Assembly: GCA_027311485.1 (NCBI GenBank)
Contig: DAICYU010000198.1
Coordinates: 1 to 7,413 of the forward strand
Source: Acetobacteraceae bacterium
GTDB taxonomy: Bacteria; Pseudomonadota; Alphaproteobacteria; Acetobacterales; Acetobacteraceae
Length of the DNA stretch: 7,413 nucleotides
Direction of reading: 5' to 3'
The notes beneath the pieces are model-generated. The model saw only the letters and a list, made by a program, of their open reading frames with translations, was not told where the DNA came from and did not search any database. The translations under genes and the position numbers were made by a program. Below are positions 1 through 5,454 of the stretch, in pieces. Every line of letters starts with the position of its first letter. Within the stretch, counting starts at the first letter, position 1.

Positions 1-954
1 GATGTTCCAGCCTTCGTCTTTCAATTCGCTCGCCAAGTCGTCCAGCGTTTTCCCACCCTTTTTGTAGAAATTGACCGGCATTCCCTCTACGCCCTTGCCG
101 GCGCGCCCCTCGCCGGTCAGGTCGCGGATCTTGTCGAGTGAATCACGCACCATTTCGATGGTCACCGGTTCGGCCGGGTCGAATTGCACGCCCTCGGTCA
201 CGAAATACTGCACCCTGGCATATCCGCCAGCGGTGGCGGCAATGATTTCTCCGTTCTGGTCGCATTCCTCGCTGCACAGCCAGGCCACAGCCGGCGACAC
301 CAGCTCCGGCTTCATCCACGGCGCAATGTCCGGCGGCAACAGCGATTCCGTCATGCGCGTATAGGCTGAAGGGGAGATGGCATTGCAGCGGATGTTGTAC
401 TTCGCCCCTTCATGCCGCAGCACATTGATCAGCCCGTTCACCGCCATCTTCGCGGCGCCGTAATTGGCCTGGCCAAAGTTGCCGACGGTGCCCGAGCCTG
501 ACGTGGTGACGACGATCCGCCCATAGGCTTGCTTGCGCATGATCGGCCACGCCGCCTTGATGCAGTACGCTGTGCCGAAATGGTGCACCTGATTGACGAA
601 CTCATAGTCCGCCATCGTCATGTTGTTGAATGCCTTGTCCCGCAGGATGCCGGCGTTGCACACCAGCGCATCGACCTTGCCCCATTGATCCATGGCGGTG
701 TCGATGATGCTTTTCGCCGATGCTTCCTCGGCCACCGACGCATAGGATGCGACCGCTTCGCCGCCAGCCGCACGAATTTCGGCCACGACCTGATCCGCCG
801 CGGCATGAGCGCCACCGGTGCCGTCAACCGATCCGCCGGGATCGTTCACGACCACCTTGGCGCCCCGAGATGCCAGCAGCAGCGCGTGTTGGCGGCCAAG
901 GCCGGCCCCGGCGCCTGTGACGATGGCAACCCTGCCATCAAAGCGAACATCCAT
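1..954 (-). CDS. SDR-family dehydrogenase, MFE-2/HSD17B4-type (C-terminus cut by window edge)
   Basis: NAD(P)-dependent short-chain dehydrogenase, probably oxidising a 3-hydroxyacyl-CoA or similar secondary alcohol in the cytoplasm. 318 codons are visible with no stop, so the gene runs past position 1, probably only briefly given the family's size. The Rossmann motif TGAGAGLG is at residues 13-20, NAG at 100-102, and the catalytic set Ser152, Tyr165, Lys169 has the normal S-x12-Y-x3-K spacing. The stretches GILRD, YGRI and GNFGQANY match, from memory, the dehydrogenase domain of peroxisomal multifunctional enzyme type 2, as does a later LCSEECDQNG segment. The start ATG at 954 follows a GGGAGGA ribosome binding site at 961-967. 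It stands alone here, without the hydratase domain fused to it in the eukaryotic enzyme. It is divergent from the zinc alcohol dehydrogenase. SDR membership is clear; the hydroxyacyl-CoA substrate is inferred. Confidence 0.93.
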   Translation of the reverse strand, partial: MDVRFDGRVAIVTGAGAGLGRQHALLLASRGAKVVVNDPGGSVDGTGGAHAAADQVVAEIRAAGGEAVASYASVAEEASAKSIIDTAMDQWGKVDALVCNAGILRDKAFNNMTMADYEFVNQVHHFGTAYCIKAAWPIMRKQAYGRIVVTTSGSGTVGNFGQANYGAAKMAVNGLINVLRHEGAKYNIRCNAISPSAYTRMTESLLPPDIAPWMKPELVSPAVAWLCSEECDQNGEIIAATAGGYARVQYFVTEGVQFDPAEPVTIEMVRDSLDKIRDLTGEGRAGKGVEGMPVNFYKKGGKTLDDLASELKDEGWNI

Positions 955-994
955 TGTTTATCCTCCCGTCCGCGGGCTTTTTACCCGTTTCGCT

Positions 995-1023
995 GCGATA
1001 CCCCGCTGCTCGACCATCGGCAA
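995..1023 (-). promoter_or_regulatory. Candidate sigma70-like promoter for the SDR gene
   Basis: On the minus strand a TTGCCG -35 element (1018-1023) is separated by exactly 17 bases from a TATCGC -10 element (995-1000). They match consensus at 4/6 and 3/6 positions. Transcription would start near 988, giving a leader of about 35 bases that carries the GGGAGGA ribosome binding site. The matches are weak and were found by eye, so this is tentative. Confidence 0.28.
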
Positions 1024-1052
1024 CTCCGGCACCGACCGGGTCTCGCTCCCGT

Positions 1053-1081
1053 TTGACGGCACAGCGACTTTCAGGAACCAT
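1053..1081 (+). promoter_or_regulatory. Candidate sigma70-like promoter for the zinc alcohol dehydrogenase
   Basis: A good -35 element, TTGACG (5/6), lies at 1053-1058. It is followed after 17 bases by a poor -10 element, AACCAT (3/6), at 1076-1081. Transcription would begin near 1088, about 40 bases before the start codon. Together with the minus-strand candidate at 995-1023 it fills the 171-base divergent gap. I saw no convincing operator palindrome between the two. Confidence 0.3.
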
Positions 1082-1114
1082 TCGTCCGCGCACGCAAATC
1101 GCGCCTGAGCAGCC

Positions 1115-1120
1115 AGGAGA
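1115..1120 (+). promoter_or_regulatory. Ribosome binding site fixing the dehydrogenase start
   Basis: AGGAGA lies 5 bases before the ATG at 1126. The alternative in-frame ATGs at 1177 and 1180, where most family members begin (MKAW...), have no comparable purine-rich site upstream. This favours the longer protein with an 18-residue N-terminal extension. Confidence 0.6.
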
Positions 1121-1125
1121 CGCGG

Positions 1126-2289
1126 ATGTATCATCACCACAATGTGAAAACCGCGCCCGGCTTTTCAGTTCCCGAGATGATGAAAGCGTGGATTCTGGGT
1201 GACCCAGGGGAATTGACTTTCGCCAAAAAGCCAACCCCGGTACCAGGCCGGGCGGAGGTGCTGGTGCGGATCGATGCGGTCGCGATCTGCGCGACAGACC
1301 TGGAAATCATCGATCACGGCCCGCCCGCGATGATCCAGGGCGGACCGCCGTTCAACAAACGTTTTACACCTGGACACGAATACATGGGTACCGTCGTCGC
1401 GCTCGGCGCAGGCGTCGATGAATACACAATTGGCGATCGTGTAACGGTTGAAATTCACGCCGGCTGCGGCCAATGCAAGCGCTGCCGCGAAGGTATGTAC
1501 ACCGCCTGTCACAACTACGGCCTAAATTACGGTGAGGTAAATAAAGGCCATCGCGCCAACGGCTTCACCACCGACGGCGGCTTTTCGGAATACGCGGTCA
1601 ACCACATCAACACGCTGATCCGACTTGCTGACTCCATGTCGGATGAGGAAGCCACTCTGGTGGTGACCGCCGGCACGGCCATGTACGGCCTGACCGAACT
1701 TGGCGGCCTCGTTGCCGGGGACAGCGTCGCTGTAACCGGCCCCGGCCCGATCGGCCTGATGGCGGTTGCCGTTGCCAAGGCCCTTGGCGCATCGCCGGTG
1801 ATCCTGACCGGCACCCGCGACAACCGGCTGAAGATGGGCCTGGAACTGGGCGCCGACCATGTGGTGAACGCGCGCCAGGAAGACGCGGTGGACGCCGTGC
1901 GCCGCGCCAACGGGGGCAGGGGCGTGGACTACGTCGTTGAATGTTCAGGCGCGGCACAGGCGGTGAACGAAGCGGTGCGGATGGTCAACCGCGGCGGCAA
2001 GATCTGCCTGGCCGCCTTTGCGCACGAACCCACCGTCGTCGACGTCGCCAGTATCGTTCGTAACAATATCTATCTTTACGGCATCCGCGGCGAGGGCAAA
2101 AGCGCCACCCATCGCGCCGAGGCGTTCATGCGCCAGAAACGGTTCGACGCGACGAAGATCCACACCCACACCTTCCCGCTGACCGATCTTCCCACCGCCC
2201 TGCGTTATGCGCGGGAGCGGATCGACGACGCGATCAAGGTCGTGGTCAAGGCGGGTTCGGCGGAGCGAACCCGCAAGGCCGCGGCGTAG
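1126..2289 (+). CDS. Zinc-dependent medium-chain alcohol dehydrogenase
   Basis: Cytoplasmic MDR-superfamily dehydrogenase of 387 residues, oxidising an alcohol or polyol or reducing the carbonyl. The catalytic zinc site is Cys55 with His84-Glu85 in a GHE motif. The structural zinc site is intact at Cys114, Cys117, Cys120 and Cys128. The GroES-like domain spans roughly residues 20-170 and the Rossmann domain 175-330, with the nucleotide loop GPGPIG at 205-210. After the second Rossmann strand the sequence reads TGTRD (228-232), where NAD enzymes usually place an acidic residue. The Gly-Thr-Arg there resembles the Gly-Ser-Arg of NADP-dependent Thermoanaerobacter ADH, hinting at NADP(H). The first 18 residues (MYHHHN...) exceed the usual family start; the ribosome binding site supports them. 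It is a single-gene unit divergent from the SDR and convergent with the hydrolase. The substrate cannot be told. Confidence 0.94.
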   Translation: MYHHHNVKTAPGFSVPEMMKAWILGDPGELTFAKKPTPVPGRAEVLVRIDAVAICATDLEIIDHGPPAMIQGGPPFNKRFTPGHEYMGTVVALGAGVDEYTIGDRVTVEIHAGCGQCKRCREGMYTACHNYGLNYGEVNKGHRANGFTTDGGFSEYAVNHINTLIRLADSMSDEEATLVVTAGTAMYGLTELGGLVAGDSVAVTGPGPIGLMAVAVAKALGASPVILTGTRDNRLKMGLELGADHVVNARQEDAVDAVRRANGGRGVDYVVECSGAAQAVNEAVRMVNRGGKICLAAFAHEPTVVDVASIVRNNIYLYGIRGEGKSATHRAEAFMRQKRFDATKIHTHTFPLTDLPTALRYARERIDDAIKVVVKAGSAERTRKAAA

Positions 2290-2309
2290 GCGCCCAACGA
2301 CGGCGCTAC
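2286..2309 (+). terminator. Hairpin overlapping the dehydrogenase stop codon
   Basis: GTAG-G-CGCC (2286-2294) pairs with GGCGCTAC (2302-2309), giving eight base pairs with one bulged G and a 7-base loop. The TAG stop codon sits inside the left arm. No T-run follows, so this is not a canonical intrinsic terminator. It may pause transcription or protect the 3' end in a convergent gap of only 105 bases. Confidence 0.35.
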
Positions 2310-2351
2310 GACCACGCCGCTCGGCTGCCACCGCAGGTGAAGAATGGCGCC

Positions 2352-2376
2352 GTCACAGCCGCTATTTTGCTGTAAC
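2352..2376. terminator. Second hairpin in the convergent gap
   Basis: GTCACAGC (2352-2359) and GCTGTAAC (2369-2376) form an eight-position stem with one C-A mismatch and a 9-base loop holding TTTT. It lies just past the hydrolase stop codon and could act on transcripts from either side. There is no T-tract after the stem on either strand, so the terminator role is weakly supported. Confidence 0.25.
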
Positions 2377-2394
2377 GAGCGACCTTCCCCGATC

Positions 2395-3285
2395 CTATGC
2401 GCCCCGCAGCGCATCCCGTACGAACGATCCGCCTGATGCAATCGCCCGCCGCCCAGCCCCCAGCATCGGGAAATAAAGGTGCCAGATGTGGATCATCTCC
2501 GGCCAGATCTGCAGATCGACCACGACATCGGCCGCCCCCGCCTTGCGCGCCAGGGCAACCGAGTCGTCCAGCAGCGTCTCCGCCGAACCCACCTGGATCA
2601 GCAGCGGCGGCAATCCCGCCAGGTCGCCATGGATCGGCGCCGCATGCGGATGCCGGGGATTGGCACCGCCGAGGTACCACTGCGCCATCATCTGAATGGT
2701 CGCCTTTTGCACCGTCGGGTCCGCCGCGGCGCGGTCGGTGAACGACTGCCCCAGCGCTTCCATGTCCACCCAGGGTGAGATGCACCAGCCACAGCCGGGC
2801 AGGGGCAGCCCGGCCTCCCGGATCGCCAGCATCGCACCGACTACTAGTCCGCCGCCGGCACTGTCCCCCGCGATCGCGATACGGTTGGCCTTGATGCCGC
2901 TGCCCAGCAGGTAGCGATAGGCGGCGACCGTGTCCTCGACCGGGGCCGGGAACGGATGTTCCGGCGCCAGCCGGTAATCCACCGCCAGCGTCCGCGCACC
3001 GGAAGCGCGTCCGACCTCGGCCACCAGATGCCGATGGCTGTCCAATGACCCAAGCACGTAGCCGCCGCCGTGCAGGTACAGGATCGCGTTCGCCGCGTCG
3101 GCGTCCGGCGTGGATGTCCATTCCGCCTTCACGCCGTTCGCATCCACCGGCTGCACCGTCACATCCGATGCAAGGCCAAAGCTCAACCCGCGCGCGTCGG
3201 CATCGCGGCGCATCTGCGCGACCTCCGAAGCGCGAGGCCGAGCCAGGATGATGTCGCGGAGTTTGGCGATTTCAGGATCTTTCAT
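2395..3285 (-). CDS. Alpha/beta hydrolase, HSL (hormone-sensitive lipase-like) family esterase
   Basis: Serine hydrolase of 296 residues, the usual length for bacterial HSL-family (family IV) carboxylesterases, acting on esters or lactones. The oxyanion-hole motif HGGG is at 72-75 and the nucleophile elbow GDSAG at 140-144, with Ser142. DYRLAPEH at 103-110 is another family signature. The acid is probably Glu236 in SAETLLDD, where most relatives have Asp, or else Asp240 or Asp241. His266 in MIHIWH is the likely catalytic histidine; the usual HGF is altered. No signal peptide is visible, so it is probably cytoplasmic. I chose the start at 3285 because GGAGGA (3294-3299) lies 8 bases upstream. 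A start at 3312 is in frame but would lengthen the overlap with the upstream gene. It is last in a three-gene operon and overlaps its neighbour by 14 bases. Confidence 0.93.
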   Translation of the reverse strand: MKDPEIAKLRDIILARPRASEVAQMRRDADARGLSFGLASDVTVQPVDANGVKAEWTSTPDADAANAILYLHGGGYVLGSLDSHRHLVAEVGRASGARTLAVDYRLAPEHPFPAPVEDTVAAYRYLLGSGIKANRIAIAGDSAGGGLVVGAMLAIREAGLPLPGCGWCISPWVDMEALGQSFTDRAAADPTVQKATIQMMAQWYLGGANPRHPHAAPIHGDLAGLPPLLIQVGSAETLLDDSVALARKAGAADVVVDLQIWPEMIHIWHLYFPMLGAGRRAIASGGSFVRDALRGA

Positions 3286-3607
3286 GGCGTTGTTCCTCCA
3301 GTTCGTCGGCAATGGCCAGGATGTCGCGCGTTCGCGTCACGCGGGTGCCCCAGCAGCGGTCGAACGCGGCAATCAGGTCCTTGATCGCCGGCCCGCTTGC
3401 GGCGGCCTGTGCCGCTTCCACCGTATGGAAGCGGTAGAATGCGGTGTGCACGGCGGGGTCCAGGGTGCTCCATCCCCGCATCGCCGAACGGGCGTCGAAG
3501 GCCTTCAGCGCATCGGGCAAATGTTCCTGCCGATACCATTCATCGAACGGCGTGCGGTCAGCCGGATCGGCCACCACCGCGCGCACAACAAGGTATCCGG
3601 CCCCCAT
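3272..3607 (-). CDS. Small dimeric alpha/beta-barrel (ferredoxin-like fold) protein, function unknown
   Basis: A 111-residue protein that I do not recognise as a named family. The opening hydrophobic strand (GYLVVRAVV, 4-12) is followed by FDEWYRQEHLPDAL (21-34). That segment resembles the W..xHLP element of dimeric alpha/beta-barrel proteins such as EthD-like and antibiotic-monooxygenase-like families. Later FYRFHTVEAAQAA (57-69) looks like strand then helix. Such proteins often act beside ring-oxidising or ring-cleaving enzymes as isomerases, accessory factors or small cofactor-free oxygenases; that role is inferred only from fold and context. The start codon directly abuts the TAG of the FAH-family gene with no spacer, with a weak GGAG upstream, so translation is probably coupled. 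No signal peptide or membrane segment is seen. The C-terminus (EEQRHERS) is charged and probably disordered. Confidence 0.82.
   Translation of the reverse strand: MGAGYLVVRAVVADPADRTPFDEWYRQEHLPDALKAFDARSAMRGWSTLDPAVHTAFYRFHTVEAAQAAASGPAIKDLIAAFDRCWGTRVTRTRDILAIADELEEQRHERS
3294..3299 (-). promoter_or_regulatory. Ribosome binding site inside the upstream gene, fixing the hydrolase start
   Basis: On the minus strand GGAGGA precedes the ATG at 3285 by 8 bases. It lies within the last codons of the small upstream gene (stop at 3272-3274). This arrangement fits translational coupling of the hydrolase to that gene. Confidence 0.65.
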
Positions 3608-4537
3608 CTACTCCGCCGTCGCGTATTTGCCGGTCAGTTGCGGCGTCGGTCCTTCCAGGCCCTTCTTCTGCCGGTCCAGCCGCGTTTCCCGCGACCAGGT
3701 GCGCTTCAAGTCGTCGCGCACATTGAACTGCAGCCGGCCCAGCCCCTCGGTTTCCAGCTCGACCACATCGCCGTCCATGAAACTGGACAGCCCGCGATGA
3801 TTGGTGCCGGTGGCCAGAATGTCACCAGGCTCCAGCGTGTGGATTGCGGACACCCATTCGATGCACCGCGCGATGCTGTGCGCCATGTCGTCGGTGTTAA
3901 AGGACTGTTTCAGTACACCATTGACCCACAGCCGGATCGACAGCTTTTGCGGATCGGCGATCTCATCCTTCGTCACCAGATAGGGTCCGATCGGCGCGAA
4001 CGTGTCGCGCGATTTCATCTGGAAGAACACGTTCCCGGCCGGCGGCAGGCCGCGCGCCGATCCGTCGATGAAGTTGATATAGCCGAAGACATGCGCCATC
4101 GCCTGCGCCGCCGGCACCCGGCTGGCACGCTTGCCGATCACCACCGCCATCTCCGCCTCGCCCTCGAAGATCGTCGCCGGCACGTCGGGCAGCACCATCG
4201 TATCGCCTGGGCCGATGATCGCATTGGCCGCCTTGTGGAACGCGTTGATCGGCGCCGGCTTCGCCAGCGTGCCGTCTTCCAGGTAGTTCACCGCCATGCA
4301 CACGATGTTGCCGGGCCGCGGCAACGGCGGCCGCAGCCGCACCTCGGCCAGCGGCTTTCCAGCCTGTCGGGTCGCCTCTTCCAGCCGCCCGCGATATGCG
4401 TCGAACCGCGCGATCAGCCCATTGATCAGGTCGCCCGGCCCGACATGCGGAATATCCTGCACGACGGCCGAGACATCATGGATCACGTCGTCCCTGACGA
4501 TCCCCAGCCTGAAGTCGTCAAAAAATGCGAGCTTCAT
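3608..4537 (-). CDS. Fumarylacetoacetate hydrolase (FAH)-family protein
   Basis: 309 residues. FAH-fold enzymes are metal-dependent C-C hydrolases, isomerases or decarboxylases acting on diketo acids from aromatic-ring breakdown. The C-terminal FAH domain begins near residue 75. Metal ligands are probably Glu127 and Glu129 in FEGEAEMAVVIGK and Asp158 in FIDGSARG, followed by KSRDTFAPIGP at 175-185. The late motif is GTNHRG (244-249), not the commoner GTPxGVG. The usual NYxxH near the N-terminal side of the domain reads NYLED (84-88), so a residue important in several relatives is absent. About 40 residues after the domain end in GKYATAE. The start at 4537 follows a strong GGGGGAGGA site with about 9 bases spacing. 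The open frame continues upstream to 5395, but only as antisense to the crotonase. It is first gene of the minus operon. The fold is secure; the exact reaction is unknown. Confidence 0.92.
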   Translation of the reverse strand: MKLAFFDDFRLGIVRDDVIHDVSAVVQDIPHVGPGDLINGLIARFDAYRGRLEEATRQAGKPLAEVRLRPPLPRPGNIVCMAVNYLEDGTLAKPAPINAFHKAANAIIGPGDTMVLPDVPATIFEGEAEMAVVIGKRASRVPAAQAMAHVFGYINFIDGSARGLPPAGNVFFQMKSRDTFAPIGPYLVTKDEIADPQKLSIRLWVNGVLKQSFNTDDMAHSIARCIEWVSAIHTLEPGDILATGTNHRGLSSFMDGDVVELETEGLGRLQFNVRDDLKRTWSRETRLDRQKKGLEGPTPQLTGKYATAE

Positions 4538-4571
4538 TGGCCGCCGTCCTCCCCCTGTCTTTTTCCGCGAG

Positions 4572-4600
4572 AGTCTAACCCGACGCCGGTTCCCCAGCAA
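4572..4600 (-). promoter_or_regulatory. Candidate promoter for the FAH-hydrolase operon
   Basis: On the minus strand TTGCTG (4595-4600, 3/6) and TAGACT (4572-4577, 4/6) are separated by 17 bases. Transcription would start near 4565, giving a leader of about 28 bases containing the GGGGGAGGA ribosome binding site. Spacing and position are good; element matches are moderate. Confidence 0.35.
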
Positions 4601-4621
4601 TGCCGGCGGGAGTTGCGGCAT
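4600..4621. promoter_or_regulatory. Inverted repeat, candidate operator between the two divergent operons
   Basis: ATGCCG (4600-4605) and CGGCAT (4616-4621) form a perfect 6-base inverted repeat with a 10-base spacer, so half-site centres are 16 bases apart. The left half touches the predicted -35 element of the minus promoter and the right half overlaps that of the plus promoter. A bound dimeric regulator could therefore control both operons. No regulator gene is in the window, and short inverted repeats arise easily in GC-rich DNA. Confidence 0.35.
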
Positions 4622-4641
4622 CGGCTGGACCCGGCCAGATT
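4613..4641 (+). promoter_or_regulatory. Candidate promoter for the crotonase-LLM operon
   Basis: TTGCGG (4613-4618, 3/6) and CAGATT (4636-4641, 3/6) are separated by 17 bases. Transcription would start near 4648, leaving about 22 bases to the start codon, including the GGAGA ribosome binding site at 4658-4662. Both elements are weak, as expected if an activator is needed. Confidence 0.27.
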
Positions 4642-4669
4642 TGCCGCCCGACGCTACGGAGAAACGTCC

Positions 4670-5452
4670 ATGTCCCACCTGCTCGAAACCATTCAGGATG
4701 GCGTCGCCACCCTGACGCTGAACCGGCCCGAGTCGCTGAACGCCCTGTCGGATGAAATCCGCGAGGGGCTGCTGGAAGCCATTCCCCGGCTGACACTGGA
4801 CGATTCCGTCGGATGCATTGTGCTCACCGGTGCCGGACGCGGCTTCTGCGCCGGCGGCGACGTCAAGTCCATGAGCGACCGCAACGCCCGCGGCTTTGAA
4901 AACCGGGCTGCCGGAATCCAGAACTCCGGCAAGATCGCGACGCTGATCCACACCACACCGAAGGTCATCATCGCGATGGTCAACGGCGTCGCCGTCGGCG
5001 CCGGCATGGCGATGGCGCTGGCGTGCGACATGCGCGTTGCCGCGAAATCCGCCCGTTTCGGCACCGGCTTCATCAAGATCGGCCTGTCCGGCGACTGGGG
5101 CGGCACATGGAGCCTGACGCGCCTCGTCGGCACCGCAAAAGCGCGGGAGTTGTATTTCACCGGCGATATGATCGACGCTGACAAGGCGCTGTCGATCGGG
5201 CTGGTGAACCAGGTCGCCGACGACACCGCGCTGCAAGAAACCACCATGGCACTCGCCCGCCGGATCGCCGCCATGCCGCGCATCGCCCTGGGTTATACGA
5301 AACGAAACCTGTATGCCGCCGAAACGGGTGATTTCAATATGCTGATGGATCTGGAAGCCTTCCACCAGGCCCGCTGCAGCCAGACCGAGGATCACCGCGA
5401 AGCCATTGCCGCCTTCAAGGAAACGCGCCGCCCCGTCTTCAAGGGCCGCTGA
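4670..5452 (+). CDS. Crotonase-superfamily enoyl-CoA isomerase/hydratase, PaaG-like
   Basis: 260 residues, full length for the family, acting on an acyl-CoA thioester in the cytoplasm. The oxyanion-hole segments are GRGFCAGGD (57-64 region) and VNGVAVGAG (104-112). The two glutamates of classical enoyl-CoA hydratase (Glu144 and Glu164 in rat) align with Ala114 (GAGMAMALACD) and Phe134 (FGTGFIKIG), so both are missing. Asp142 in LSGDWGGTW instead aligns with the catalytic Asp of PaaG (in IPDCGGTW), the 1,2-epoxyphenylacetyl-CoA isomerase, also a delta3,delta2-enoyl-CoA isomerase. An isomerase role is therefore likelier than simple hydration. The start at 4670 has GGAGA 7 bases upstream. The frame is open back to 3110, but that part is antisense to the FAH operon. 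It is first gene of the plus operon, 2 bases before the LLM gene. Alignments are by eye and from memory. Confidence 0.92.
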   Translation: MSHLLETIQDGVATLTLNRPESLNALSDEIREGLLEAIPRLTLDDSVGCIVLTGAGRGFCAGGDVKSMSDRNARGFENRAAGIQNSGKIATLIHTTPKVIIAMVNGVAVGAGMAMALACDMRVAAKSARFGTGFIKIGLSGDWGGTWSLTRLVGTAKARELYFTGDMIDADKALSIGLVNQVADDTALQETTMALARRIAAMPRIALGYTKRNLYAAETGDFNMLMDLEAFHQARCSQTEDHREAIAAFKETRRPVFKGR

Positions 5453-5454
5453 TC

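Noticed and set aside
974..988. CGGG-N7-CCCG inverted repeat in the first divergent gap, considered as an operator.
   Set aside because: Only four base pairs; such repeats are expected by chance in this GC-rich sequence.
529..1056. Plus-strand open frame of 175 codons overlapping the SDR gene.
   Set aside because: It is antisense to a clear SDR with all catalytic motifs and has no ribosome binding site or recognisable content.
2306..3121. Minus-strand open frame of 271 codons overlapping the HSL hydrolase.
   Set aside because: It is an out-of-frame shadow of the hydrolase, very rich in Gly, Arg and Ala and without family motifs.
3110..4669. Plus-strand frame open for 520 codons upstream of the crotonase start.
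   Set aside because: It lies antisense to the FAH operon, is rich in Arg, His and Pro, and resembles no protein. The crotonase starts at 4670 with its own ribosome binding site.
4538..5395. Minus-strand frame open for 286 codons upstream of the FAH start.
   Set aside because: It is antisense to the crotonase coding sequence and has Gly-, Gln- and Asp-rich content typical of a GC-rich shadow frame. The true start at 4537 has a strong ribosome binding site.
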